The translations under genes and the position numbers were made by a program. From assembly GCA_030537895.1 (NCBI GenBank), contig JAUNVA010000001.1:124001-188000 (forward strand): a stretch of DNA of 64,000 nt, in the 5' to 3' direction. The notes beneath the pieces are model-generated. The model ran no database searches. It had not been told where the DNA came from and saw only the letters and a program-made list of their open reading frames with translations. Shown in pieces: positions 56,736 to 64,000 of the stretch (the first letter of the stretch is position 1; every line of letters begins with the position of its first letter). The DNA is from Bowdeniella nasicola (GTDB lineage Bacteria; Actinomycetota; Actinomycetes; Actinomycetales; Actinomycetaceae).

Positions 56736-56778
56736 CTCTACCTCAGTGTGTCGGTGGGGGATGGGATGCGGCCTATGC

Positions 56779-57936
56779 CTAGGCCTCGCCGTCGAGGGGC
56801 GCGAAAGGCGGCAGTGTGATCATGACGGCGGCGTTGGCAGGGAGCTGTAGCTCGCCGTCGGCGCGCCGACGCAGCGATGTGGACGAATGCGCGACCTCGG
56901 TGTGTTCGGGCAGCCAGATTGCCTCGCGAGAGGCGTTCAAGACGAGTAGCTGGGTGCGGTTCAGCGCCGCGACGAGGTCTGGTCCATAACGGTGGCCTTC
57001 CACCCATGCGACGGTCCCGGTGCCCAGCTCGTACTCGGCACGCAGACGTAGGCAGCGCCGGTAGTGCTCGACCATTGAGGCCGGGTCCTGACGTTGCTGC
57101 GCGTGCGCCTCGCGCACTCGCCTCGTCCGCTCGCGGGGGTCGGTCTCGAGCGACCAGTCGCGCATCCCGACCTCCTCGCCGTGCAGGAGGTAGACCGCAC
57201 CGGGGAGGCCCATGACCATGAGGGCGACGGCGCGCACCCGGTCGACCGGCATACGATCGGCCTGCCACGAGTCGCCGCGGGGGCCACAGCGATAGAGGGC
57301 GTACGTCGTCGTCCAGGCGGGAGATGCTCCCAGCGCGTCACGACTCGTGAACGTCGTCGTCACGGCCTGTCGAATCGCCGACGCTTCCCAGGGGACGTCG
57401 GTGAGTGTGTCATCGCGTAAGTGGCCGAGCCAAGCGTCGGCGAGATGGCCCGCGAGGTCGTCACGTGAACGCATCGCTCCCGCGAGCAGACCATCGTCGC
57501 GGGCGCTGTGGACGAGTGCGTGAAAGGGGCCGGTGTGTTCGACCTGCCCGGCCGCGAGCGCCGAGCGCAGGTCGATCCCGTCCGCCCCGCATTCGAGCCA
57601 TGTCTCAGCATCGGCGAGCAGGCCGCGTTGACCGCGGGCCGGCGCGAGCGAGGGGAGGACGCGCAGGCCGGCGTCGTGGTGGGCGGCGACGATTGCCTGA
57701 GCGTGTGAGCGCTCGACAGGAGCTGCCCCCGTCGGGACGACCGCGCCGTGTACGCCCAGGTCCGCGGCCTGATCGATACACTCGATCGCGAGCTCGGGGT
57801 GCTCACTCGCGGCGAGGGAGTATTCGTACAGGACAGCGGATCGCCACCAGGGCTGGGGGCTGCGGACCGCATGGTGCACGACGCTCAGGCGCAGGAGGGC
57901 GGGGTCCATGACGGACGTGTCCCGATGCTCTCTCAT
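56779..57936 (-). CDS. GH13-like protein lacking catalytic residues
   Basis: 385 residues that follow the GH13 fold, like a shortened version of the neighbour: SPQPWWRSAVLYEYS and VMGLPGAVYLLHGEEVGM correspond to the start of the barrel and a late barrel segment. All catalytic regions are changed: the nucleophile region reads GADGIDLRSAL (Arg124 where Asp is expected), the acid region LLAGAM (Gly153 for Glu), region I PSLAPA, and the NHD motif is missing. It should be inactive as a glycosidase; it may bind a sugar or regulate its neighbour. The ATG follows AACAAT by 6 bases; the longer frame to 58041 was rejected. It has the same codon bias as its neighbours, so it does not look like decaying DNA. 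Confidence 0.75.
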   Translation of the reverse strand: MREHRDTSVMDPALLRLSVVHHAVRSPQPWWRSAVLYEYSLAASEHPELAIECIDQAADLGVHGAVVPTGAAPVERSHAQAIVAAHHDAGLRVLPSLAPARGQRGLLADAETWLECGADGIDLRSALAAGQVEHTGPFHALVHSARDDGLLAGAMRSRDDLAGHLADAWLGHLRDDTLTDVPWEASAIRQAVTTTFTSRDALGASPAWTTTYALYRCGPRGDSWQADRMPVDRVRAVALMVMGLPGAVYLLHGEEVGMRDWSLETDPRERTRRVREAHAQQRQDPASMVEHYRRCLRLRAEYELGTGTVAWVEGHRYGPDLVAALNRTQLLVLNASREAIWLPEHTEVAHSSTSLRRRADGELQLPANAAVMITLPPFAPLDGEA

Positions 57937-57942
57937 ACGCCC

Positions 57943-57948
57943 ATTGTT
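57943..57948 (-). promoter_or_regulatory. -10 box (AACAAT) of the GH13-like pair
   Basis: Minus-strand AACAAT ends 6 bases before the ATG at 57936. It is divergent from the dgt -10 box about 100 bases away. Confidence 0.4.
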
Positions 57949-58046
57949 GCCGTTGCGTCCAGATTTTTCATGTCGTCGCCACGCCGGGCTGGTCAACTCG
58001 GGGAGGCAACGTGGGGATGGGGAAAATGCGGCGGGAGACAACTCGA

Positions 58047-58052
58047 TAGGCT
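58047..58052 (+). promoter_or_regulatory. -10 box (TAGGCT) of dgt
   Basis: TAGGCT is 6 bases before the dgt GTG at 58059, predicting a leaderless mRNA. Confidence 0.5.
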
Positions 58053-58058
58053 GGGTCT

Positions 58059-59348
58059 GTGACTATCCCACCTGAAGGCGCCGTAGCCGACCCGGCCTAC
58101 CGTGCAGAGGACCAGGAACGCTTCGTCGCAGAGCCCGCCAAATCGGCGAACCGCACCGCGTTCGAGCGCGATCGTGCGCGCGTGCTGCACTCGGCCGGGC
58201 TCCGGCGTCTCGGCGCGAAGACTCAGGTGCTCGGCCCCAGCCAGGACGACTTTATCCGCACGCGGCTTACGCACTCCCTCGAGGTCGCGCAGGTGGGCCG
58301 GGAGCTCGGCAAGATCCTCGGGTGCAATCCCGACGTCGTTGAGACCGCATGCCTCGTGCACGACATGGGCCACCCTCCCTTCGGGCACAACGGGGAGCGC
58401 GCCTTGAACGAGATCGCCTCCCAGATTGGCGGCTTTGAGGGCAATGCTCAAACATTACGTCTCCTGACCCGCCTCGAGGCAAAGACACGCAATGAGGAGC
58501 GCTCCGTTGGATTGAACCTCACGCGCGCGAGCTTAGACGCCTGCTGCAAATATCCCTGGCCGCTCGGGGGGGGACCCGAGCGTGCCGATGGCAGCGTCAA
58601 TCCCAAATACGGTGTCTACGGCGAGGACTTCGAGGTTTTCGGTTGGCTGCGGCGCGGTGCCCCATTCGCGGTACGCTGCCTCGAGGCTCAGGTGATGGAC
58701 TTCGCCGACGACGTCGCCTACTGCGTGCACGACGTCGAGGACGCCATTGCCTCCCGTCATCTGGACCCTGCGCTCCTCGACGAGGACTCCGTCTTGGAGC
58801 AGGTGATCGCTTCCACCCGCGCCTGGTACGGCGATTCCCGCTCGGCCGATGAGCTGGCAGCCGCATTCGCGCGCCTGCGGGCCGAGCCCTTCTGGGTTTC
58901 CGCCTTCGCTGGAACGCGCCAGGATCTCGCCGCTCTCAAGGACATGACGAGCCAACTGATAGGGCGCATGTGTTCGGCCGTGGAGGGCGCCACCCGTCAA
59001 CGCTACGGCGGCGGCCGACTCGTGCGCTACGCCGCGAACCTCGTCATTCCCGCCGCCGTCGCCGCGGAGATCACGCTCTTGAAGGGGATCGCCGTCCACT
59101 TCGTCATGGCACCACGCGAGGTCGAGCCGGTCTACCTCTCTCAGCGCACGATCCTGTTCGACCTGGCCGACGCTCTCATGGAGGGCCACGGCACCGAGCT
59201 GGAGCCCGCCTATCGGGAGGACTGGCGGGCGGCGGGTAACGACGGCGAGCGGCTCCGCGTTGTCGTCGATCAGCTCGCCTCTCTCACCGACACCTCCGCC
59301 CACCAGTGGCATGCGCGCCTGTGCGGAATGTTTTCCCGTCTGTCGTGA
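58059..59348 (+). CDS. dgt: dGTP triphosphohydrolase-like protein
   Basis: 429 residues. The HD-domain metal set is visible: His72 in RLTHSLE, His101-Asp102 in LVHDMGHPPFGHNGE, with His105 and His110, and a later DFADDVAYCVHDVEDA. RTAFERDRARVLHSAGLRRLGAKTQV matches the family N-terminus. It hydrolyses dNTPs to nucleosides and triphosphate. GTG start 6 bases after a -10 box; dnaG follows with its own promoter. Confidence 0.93.
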   Translation: MTIPPEGAVADPAYRAEDQERFVAEPAKSANRTAFERDRARVLHSAGLRRLGAKTQVLGPSQDDFIRTRLTHSLEVAQVGRELGKILGCNPDVVETACLVHDMGHPPFGHNGERALNEIASQIGGFEGNAQTLRLLTRLEAKTRNEERSVGLNLTRASLDACCKYPWPLGGGPERADGSVNPKYGVYGEDFEVFGWLRRGAPFAVRCLEAQVMDFADDVAYCVHDVEDAIASRHLDPALLDEDSVLEQVIASTRAWYGDSRSADELAAAFARLRAEPFWVSAFAGTRQDLAALKDMTSQLIGRMCSAVEGATRQRYGGGRLVRYAANLVIPAAVAAEITLLKGIAVHFVMAPREVEPVYLSQRTILFDLADALMEGHGTELEPAYREDWRAAGNDGERLRVVVDQLASLTDTSAHQWHARLCGMFSRLS

Positions 59349-59362
59349 CCTAGGCCGCCGCC

Positions 59363-59368
59363 TACACT
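59363..59368 (+). promoter_or_regulatory. -10 box (TACACT) of dnaG
   Basis: TACACT lies 7 bases before the dnaG ATG at 59376. Confidence 0.45.
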
Positions 59369-59375
59369 AGAGACC

Positions 59376-61265
59376 ATGGCCGGGTTGATTAAGCGCGAGG
59401 ACATCGACGCGGTTCGAGAACGCACGCGCATTGAAGACATCGTCTCCCAGCACGTCACGCTGCGGTCGGCCGGCGTCGGCTCGATGAAGGGACTGTGTCC
59501 CTTCCACGATGAGAAGACCCCGTCCTTTCATGTGCGCCCGCAGGTGGGCCGCTGGCACTGCTTTGGGTGTGGAGAAGGCGGTGACGTCATCTCTTTCGTG
59601 CAGCGAGTCGAACACCTCTCGTTCGTGGAGGCGGTGGAATACTTGGCCGAACGCCTCGGTATTGAGGTGCGTTACGAGGACGGCGGCTCCCGCGCCGAAG
59701 CGGCCGCACAGCGCAGCGTACGCCAGCGGCTGCTGGCGGCACACGAAATCGCGGAGACCTATTTCCGCGAGCAACTGGCCAGTCCCGAGGCCGCCCATGC
59801 ACGCGCCTTCCTCACCGACCGGGGCTTTGACGCGCAGGCCGCCGAGCATTTCGGCGTGGGATTCGCGCCCCGGGGGTGGGACAACCTCCTCAAACATCTA
59901 CGAGGACGCGGATTCACGGAACAGGAAATCTCCGCCTCGGGCCTCGTGAGTCCCGGATCGCGCGGCGTCTACGACCGCTTCCGAGGACGCCTCATGTGGC
60001 CGATCCGCGACATCGTGGGGGCCACGATCGGCTTCGGTGCCCGCAAACTCGACGACGAGGACCGCGGTCCGAAGTACCTGAACACCCCAGAGACGGCGAT
60101 CTACAAAAAGTCGCAGGTGCTCTACGGCATCGACCTCGCGAAGCGGGAGATCGCACGGCGCAAGCAGATCATCATCGTGGAGGGTTATACCGACGTCATG
60201 GCAGTGCATCTCGCGGGCCTGCCTACGGCGGTCGCGACCTGCGGTACCGCCTTTGGTGCGGACCACGTGCGCATCGTGCGGCGCCTGCTTGGAGATAGCC
60301 GCGACGCCACCGCCGGTTTGCAGTTCTCCGACGGCAGCCTTGCCGGCGGAGAGGTGATCTTTACCTTCGACGGAGACGAGGCGGGCCGCAAGGCGGCACT
60401 TCGGGCCTACCACGAGGATCAAGCCTTCGGAGCCCAAACCTTCGTCGCAATTGAGCCGCGTGGGATGGACCCGTGCGACGTACGCCTTGCCGACGGGGAC
60501 GAGGCCGTACGCCGGCTCATTGAGGGGCGAACGCCGCTCTTCGCGTTCGTCTTACGATCGACGCTCGCCGAGCTGGACCTCGACACGGCCGAGGGGAGGG
60601 TCCGCGGATTGCGGGCCTGTGCTCCGGTAGTCGCCCAGATTCGTGACAGTGCACTGAAAAATGAATACGTGCGCGAACTTGCCGGTTGGCTCGGCATGGA
60701 ACAGCAGCAGGTGGCACGGGCCGTTCGCCAGGCGGGACGCGGACGGCGTCCCCAGCAGTCGGAGAGCGCACCTCACCCGCCGCCACTGCGGGAGCGAGTG
60801 AACCTTTCCGACCCGGTTGTCCAACTTGAGACCCAGGCACTCCAACTTGCCTTGCAGCACCCGGTCTCGACCTATCAGCTCGGCTTTGACTCCCTTGACG
60901 CCGACACCTTCTCGACGCCGGTGTACCGAGCCCTCTTTGAGGCTATCCGCGCCAATGGAGGCACGGGAGCCGCGATGGATGCGACGGATGCCGCACGGTG
61001 GCTTGACGCGGTGCTGGAGACACTGCCGGAGGCACTGGCCCGGCAAGCATCGTCGCTGGCCGTCTCACCGATCCCGGTGGGGGAGAGCCCTCTCGAGACA
61101 TTCACCTTCGAAGTGTTGAATGCGCTCGTACGGATGGATCTCACTCGCAAGATCGCCCAGTTGAAAGGTGAGCTGGCGCGCAGAGACCCTGATGAACCCG
61201 GCTATCAGGAGTTGTTTGCGAGGCTCGTCGCGATGGAAAACGAGCGGCGGGCCCGCCAGCCGTAG
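59376..61265 (+). CDS. dnaG: DNA primase
   Basis: 629 residues. The CHC2 zinc finger is at about 38-63 (CPFHDEKTPSFHV, CFGCGEGGD). The RNA-polymerase/TOPRIM core has IIVEGYTDVMAVH and FTFDGDEAGRKAA. The C-terminal DnaB-interaction domain (about 470-629) is more variable. It primes DNA synthesis. It ends exactly at the base before the stop of the convergent DUF3145 gene. Confidence 0.96.
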   Translation: MAGLIKREDIDAVRERTRIEDIVSQHVTLRSAGVGSMKGLCPFHDEKTPSFHVRPQVGRWHCFGCGEGGDVISFVQRVEHLSFVEAVEYLAERLGIEVRYEDGGSRAEAAAQRSVRQRLLAAHEIAETYFREQLASPEAAHARAFLTDRGFDAQAAEHFGVGFAPRGWDNLLKHLRGRGFTEQEISASGLVSPGSRGVYDRFRGRLMWPIRDIVGATIGFGARKLDDEDRGPKYLNTPETAIYKKSQVLYGIDLAKREIARRKQIIIVEGYTDVMAVHLAGLPTAVATCGTAFGADHVRIVRRLLGDSRDATAGLQFSDGSLAGGEVIFTFDGDEAGRKAALRAYHEDQAFGAQTFVAIEPRGMDPCDVRLADGDEAVRRLIEGRTPLFAFVLRSTLAELDLDTAEGRVRGLRACAPVVAQIRDSALKNEYVRELAGWLGMEQQQVARAVRQAGRGRRPQQSESAPHPPPLRERVNLSDPVVQLETQALQLALQHPVSTYQLGFDSLDADTFSTPVYRALFEAIRANGGTGAAMDATDAARWLDAVLETLPEALARQASSLAVSPIPVGESPLETFTFEVLNALVRMDLTRKIAQLKGELARRDPDEPGYQELFARLVAMENERRARQP

Positions 61266-61766
61266 TTATCCCACGCGGTGCAGCCAACGCACCGGAGCAC
61301 CGGCTCCCGCGTAACGGAAGGGTTCGAGCTCTTCGTCCCACGCCTGGCCGAGCGCGAGGTCGAGTTCGCTGCGTAGGGTCTCGAGGTCCGAGCCTGTCTC
61401 GAGGGCGGCACGAATTCGGTCCTCGGGAATCAGCATGTTGCCTACCGAATCGATGGGCGCGTGGAAGATCCCGAGTTCAGGCGTGTGAGACCAACGGGAG
61501 CCATCGACGCCCAGCGACGCCTCCTCGGTGACTTCGTAGCGCAGGTGCTCCCAGCCGCGGATCGCGGAGGCGAGGGCGGCACCCGTTCCCGCGGGGCCGA
61601 CCCATGAGTATTCGGCGCGCAACATGCCCGTCAGGGCGGGTTGCTCCATCCACTGCATGTGCACGGACACGCCAAGAACCGCGCCGAGTGCCCACTCCAC
61701 ATGTGGAGCGAGGACCTTCGGCGCGGAATGCACGAAGATGACGCCTCGGGTAGGGGCGTTTGCCAT
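61266..61766 (-). CDS. DUF3145 family protein
   Basis: 166 residues of an actinobacteria-specific family, recognised from GVIFVHSAPKVLAPHVEWALG, the LRAEYSWVGPAGTGAALASAIRGW segment and LGQAWDEELEPFRYAG near the end. No function is established. The ATG with a GGAGG site is chosen; the frame upstream to 61832 has no support. It follows def on the same strand after 81 bases. Confidence 0.85.
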   Translation of the reverse strand: MANAPTRGVIFVHSAPKVLAPHVEWALGAVLGVSVHMQWMEQPALTGMLRAEYSWVGPAGTGAALASAIRGWEHLRYEVTEEASLGVDGSRWSHTPELGIFHAPIDSVGNMLIPEDRIRAALETGSDLETLRSELDLALGQAWDEELEPFRYAGAGAPVRWLHRVG

Positions 61767-61847
61767 GGTGTCCTCCGGTGGTGCTCGACGGGACGTCTTC
61801 CCCAACGACCGTGCGGGCGTGCCTTCGGACACTCCTAGTATGGCATA

Positions 61848-62336
61848 TCAGCCAAGTTGCCTGATGGCGCGCATCGCTTTCTTTCGGTTGGCCCGGTCGA
61901 GCCGGTCAATGTAGAGCATGCCGTCCAGGTGGTCACATTCGTGCTGGATACAACGTGCCATGAGCTCTTCGCCCTCAAGAATGACGGGTTTGCCGTCCAG
62001 ATCGATGCCCTCGGCGCGCGCATACCAGGCGCGCTCGGTCGGATACCACAGGCCCGGCACGGAGAGGCACCCCTCATCCCCGTCCTGCACCTCGTCTTGT
62101 GATACCTCGACGATGTGCGGGTTCAAGATGTAGCCGATCTCGTCGTCAATATTCCAGGAAAAGGCCCGCAGGCTCACGCCGATTTGGTTCGCCGCGAGAC
62201 CCGCGCGGCCGTCCTCATCGACGGTCTCCAACAGGTCCTCCACGAGTCCTTTGACGGTGTCGTCGATGTCGGTGATCGGCTCACAGGGGGTGCGCAAGAC
62301 GGGGTCGCCAACGATGCGGATTTCGCGGTAGGCCAT
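61848..62336 (-). CDS. def: Peptide deformylase
   Basis: 162 residues. All three motifs are present: [12 protein letters not shown] (usually GxGLAAxQ), EGCLSVPG with the metal Cys, and QHECDHLDG with the metal His pair and catalytic Glu. It removes the formyl group from nascent proteins. The ATG with a GAGGA site is chosen; the longer frame runs back through the tRNA-Asn gene. Confidence 0.95.
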   Translation of the reverse strand: MAYREIRIVGDPVLRTPCEPITDIDDTVKGLVEDLLETVDEDGRAGLAANQIGVSLRAFSWNIDDEIGYILNPHIVEVSQDEVQDGDEGCLSVPGLWYPTERAWYARAEGIDLDGKPVILEGEELMARCIQHECDHLDGMLYIDRLDRANRKKAMRAIRQLG

Positions 62337-62364
62337 GGGTGTCCTCGCTTCGTTGATACTAAGA

Positions 62365-62390
62365 ACGCCCCAACCACACGGGTGGGGCGT
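62365..62390 (-). terminator. Terminator after tRNA-Asn
   Basis: ACGCCCCA and TGGGGCGT pair perfectly around a 10-base centre in which CC/GG can add to the stem. On the minus strand it starts 6 bases after the tRNA 3' end and is followed by TTCTT. It separates the tRNA from def. Confidence 0.7.
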
Positions 62391-62395
62391 CGGAG

Positions 62396-62467
62396 CTCCC
62401 GCGACTGGATTCGAACCAGTAACCGTCCGATTAACAGTCGGATGCTCTGCCGTTGAGCTACGCGGGA
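62396..62467 (-). tRNA. tRNA-Asn (anticodon GTT)
   Basis: A full cloverleaf: acceptor TCCCGCG/CGCGGGA, D arm GCTC/GAGC, anticodon arm TCCGA-CTGTTAA-TCGGA with anticodon GTT, and T arm ACTGG-TTCGAAT-CCAGT. The discriminator base is G, as expected for tRNA-Asn. CCA is not encoded. Confidence 0.97.
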
Positions 62468-62637
62468 TCGCGGGCTCCAGACTAACAAAGGAATGGCCGA
62501 GGGGGAAATTGCCGGTGGCCATCATGGCGTGCAACACCAGTGAGGTGTGTCACGATTGCGGTCCGATCCCGAATCCGCCGTCGGGTGATCGACGCCCGTA
62601 GTCGACGCAGGGCCAGCAGCGCCGGTTGTGCCTCGCC

Positions 62638-63159
62638 CTACCTCACGGGTCGGGCTGGGGTCCCAGCTCGGCTGAGACCAACCGCTTCGCGGGCCGAGGC
62701 CTCCAGTTGGGCGATGTCATCGAGGGCATGGGATGGCGCCTCCTGGGGACCGTTCCAGATGGTCTGGGAGATCAGCTCCCCACTCTCGGTGCGCCGGATC
62801 AACACCTGAATCATGCCGGCACCGAGATCACGTTCCTCGTGATGCACGATGGAGGACTCGATCCGTTCACGTACCGCAGTCGTGAAGGTGTAGACGGCAT
62901 CACTGGACAGGGTGAGATGGAGCGGGGCCGTCCGCCCGTCGACTGGCTGAAACATCAGGAGCCGGCGATCACCGTCCCAATGGGCAGCGGTCCAGAGCAC
63001 CCAGGGGTGGCGTGTGGCACCGCTCTCGTCGGCCACAAGGAGAGCTGTGGGCGTGATAGCGGCCCACCGGCCATTGGCCAATTCGACGGCGTTCGATCGC
63101 GCCGCGCGGGGCAGCTGGCGGGCGATGTCGGACGGGATCCGGGAGCGACGCAACTTCAT
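62638..63159 (-). CDS. Conserved hypothetical protein
   Basis: 173 residues, soluble, no signal or TM segment. The first half is a beta-rich region (NGRWAAITPTALLVADESG ... HPWVLWTAAHWDGDRRLLMFQPVDG), and the second half begins like a helix with paired Arg/Glu residues. It resembles small actinobacterial proteins of unknown function; no family is named here. The ATG (MKLRRSRIPS) follows a TACGGT -10 box by 6 bases and replaces a longer frame to 63210. Confidence 0.65.
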   Translation of the reverse strand: MKLRRSRIPSDIARQLPRAARSNAVELANGRWAAITPTALLVADESGATRHPWVLWTAAHWDGDRRLLMFQPVDGRTAPLHLTLSSDAVYTFTTAVRERIESSIVHHEERDLGAGMIQVLIRRTESGELISQTIWNGPQEAPSHALDDIAQLEASAREAVGLSRAGTPARPVR

Positions 63160-63165
63160 GGCACC

Positions 63166-63171
63166 ACCGTA
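63166..63171 (-). promoter_or_regulatory. -10 box (TACGGT) of the hypothetical gene
   Basis: Minus-strand TACGGT is 6 bases before the ATG at 63159. Confidence 0.35.
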
Positions 63172-63289
63172 TCGGACCCCTCCATCGCCGCCCCAGTGCG
63201 AAATCCTCAAGTAGTTTCAGAATCGGGTTAGAGTAGGGGCACGGTTCCATTGATCGCATACGCGGTCTTCACAAGGAAGTTGAGACCCC

Positions 63290-64000
63290 ATGTCACTACT
63301 CGCCCTCCCGCTTGCTGACCAGGCTGACACCTGGCAGCAGACGTTGGGGGTCGGCCCGCTACTCGCTATTGCGATCGGCGCGGTTGCCCTCATCCTCGTT
63401 CTGATCATCGGGCTGCGCGTGCACGCATTCGTCACGCTCGTGCTCGTATCCCTCATCACAGCGTTCGTCGCGGGTATTCCCGCCTCGGAAGTCGTCGGGA
63501 CGATGACCGGAGGCTTCGGATCAACCCTCGCATCCGTCGCCCTACTCGTCGCACTCGGCGCCATGATCGGGCGCCTCATCGAACATTCGGGTGGCGCCCA
63601 ATCCCTCGCTGATGCGATGGTTCACAAGTTCGGAGAAAAGCGCGCCCCCTTCGCGCTCGGCATCGCCTCCCTCATCATGGGCTTCCCGATCTTCTTCGAC
63701 GCTGGCCTGATCGTCATGTTGCCGATCATTTTCGCCGTTGCACGCCGCCTCAACGAGCCGGTCCTGCGCTACGGACTTCCTGCTGCAGCCGCGTTCTCGG
63801 TGATGCACGTGTTCCTGCCGCCCCACCCCGGGCCCGTCGCCGCGGGCGAGTTCTTTGAAGCGAATATCGGCTTCGTCATGCTGATTGGCCTCATCATCGC
63901 TTTCCCGCTGTGGTACGTCTCCGGTTACCTGTGGGGCCTCTTTGCGAGCGACAAGCACCCGCTGCCCGTGCCCGCGCTGCTCGGTGGCCTAGATAACGAT
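63290..64000 (+). CDS. GntP-family gluconate-type permease, 3' truncated by window
   Basis: The frame is open from the ATG to the window end (237 codons seen; family members have about 440-460). The translation begins MSLLALPLADQADTWQQTLG and has hydrophobic helices at about 23-43, 45-65, 120-150 and 190-220. The segment FDAGLIVMLPIIFAVARRL ... VMHVFLPPHPGPVAA is diagnostic of the GntP family, which imports gluconate and related sugar acids with protons. An AAGGAAG site at 63273-63279 precedes the ATG. Its position at the edge leaves a kinase partner (gntK) undetected. Confidence 0.9.
   Translation, partial: MSLLALPLADQADTWQQTLGVGPLLAIAIGAVALILVLIIGLRVHAFVTLVLVSLITAFVAGIPASEVVGTMTGGFGSTLASVALLVALGAMIGRLIEHSGGAQSLADAMVHKFGEKRAPFALGIASLIMGFPIFFDAGLIVMLPIIFAVARRLNEPVLRYGLPAAAAFSVMHVFLPPHPGPVAAGEFFEANIGFVMLIGLIIAFPLWYVSGYLWGLFASDKHPLPVPALLGGLDND

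Noticed and set aside
57937-58041. N-terminal extension of the GH13-like gene to 58041
   Set aside because: The extra residues have no similarity to GH13, and the frame would cross the AACAAT promoter and approach the divergent dgt promoter.

Overview
The window is a 64-kb stretch of high-GC DNA from an actinobacterium, most likely an Actinomycetales member (Actinomycetaceae-like; the genus cannot be fixed by eye). Evidence: strong G/C third-position bias, GTG and TTG starts, the actinobacterial families DUF3097 and DUF3145, an iron box and zinc-repressor box of actinobacterial type, and the gene order lepA ... hrcA-dnaJ-rsmE-phoH-ybeY-CNNM-era-leuA-recO-uppS ... glyS-dusB-dgt-dnaG. No insertion sequence, prophage or CRISPR array was seen; the window is nearly all chromosomal core with a few accessory genes.

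Layout. 1-7.2 kb: end of a sugar/polyol-type dehydrogenase gene, a DeoR regulator, and E2, E3 and a fused E1 alpha/beta gene of a 2-oxoacid dehydrogenase complex, closed by a strong terminator. 7.2-15.2 kb: small metabolic and RNA-modification genes (flavin reductase, propeller protein, two SPOUT methyltransferases, DeoD, aldo/keto reductase, HAD phosphatase) and a membrane/phosphoesterase/VKOR cluster. 15.3-29.8 kb: leuS, an iron-regulated siderophore-interacting protein fused to a methyltransferase-like domain, a HerA-like ATPase, DegV, comEA-comEC-holA, rpsT, a PemK-like toxin and a membrane protein. 30-35.4 kb: lepA-MOSC-trmB-hemW and a divergent-strand DUF3097 gene. 35.5-47.4 kb: the hrcA-to-era chain of overlapping genes, a membrane-anchored hydrolase, leuA with a leucine-rich leader peptide, recO and uppS. 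47.4-51 kb: a zinc uptake operon (znuA-znuC-znuB-zur plus a VTT membrane protein) behind a Zur-type box. 51-61.3 kb: glyS, yibE/F-like, dusB, a GH13 glucosidase beside a catalytically degraded GH13 relative, dgt and dnaG. 61.3-64 kb: DUF3145, def, tRNA-Asn, a conserved hypothetical gene and the start of a GntP gluconate-type permease cut by the window edge.

Two themes connect the genes. First, transcription starts look leaderless throughout: about 18 genes carry a TANNNT-like -10 hexamer exactly 6-7 nt before the start codon. This pattern was used to choose starts (AKR, DUF3097, GH13-like, znuA and others). Second, metal and nutrient control is legible in the DNA: an iron box over the SIP-fusion promoter, a Zur-type box over the znuA -10 and start codon, a CIRCE-like repeat before hrcA, and a run of Leu codons before leuA.

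No clearly unprecedented multi-gene system was found. The most unusual items are the SIP-methyltransferase-like fusion, the GH13 enzyme/pseudoenzyme pair, the fused-E1 dehydrogenase operon under a DeoR regulator, and the possibly leaderless leucine leader peptide. All functional assignments rest on reading motifs by eye; no database search was run.
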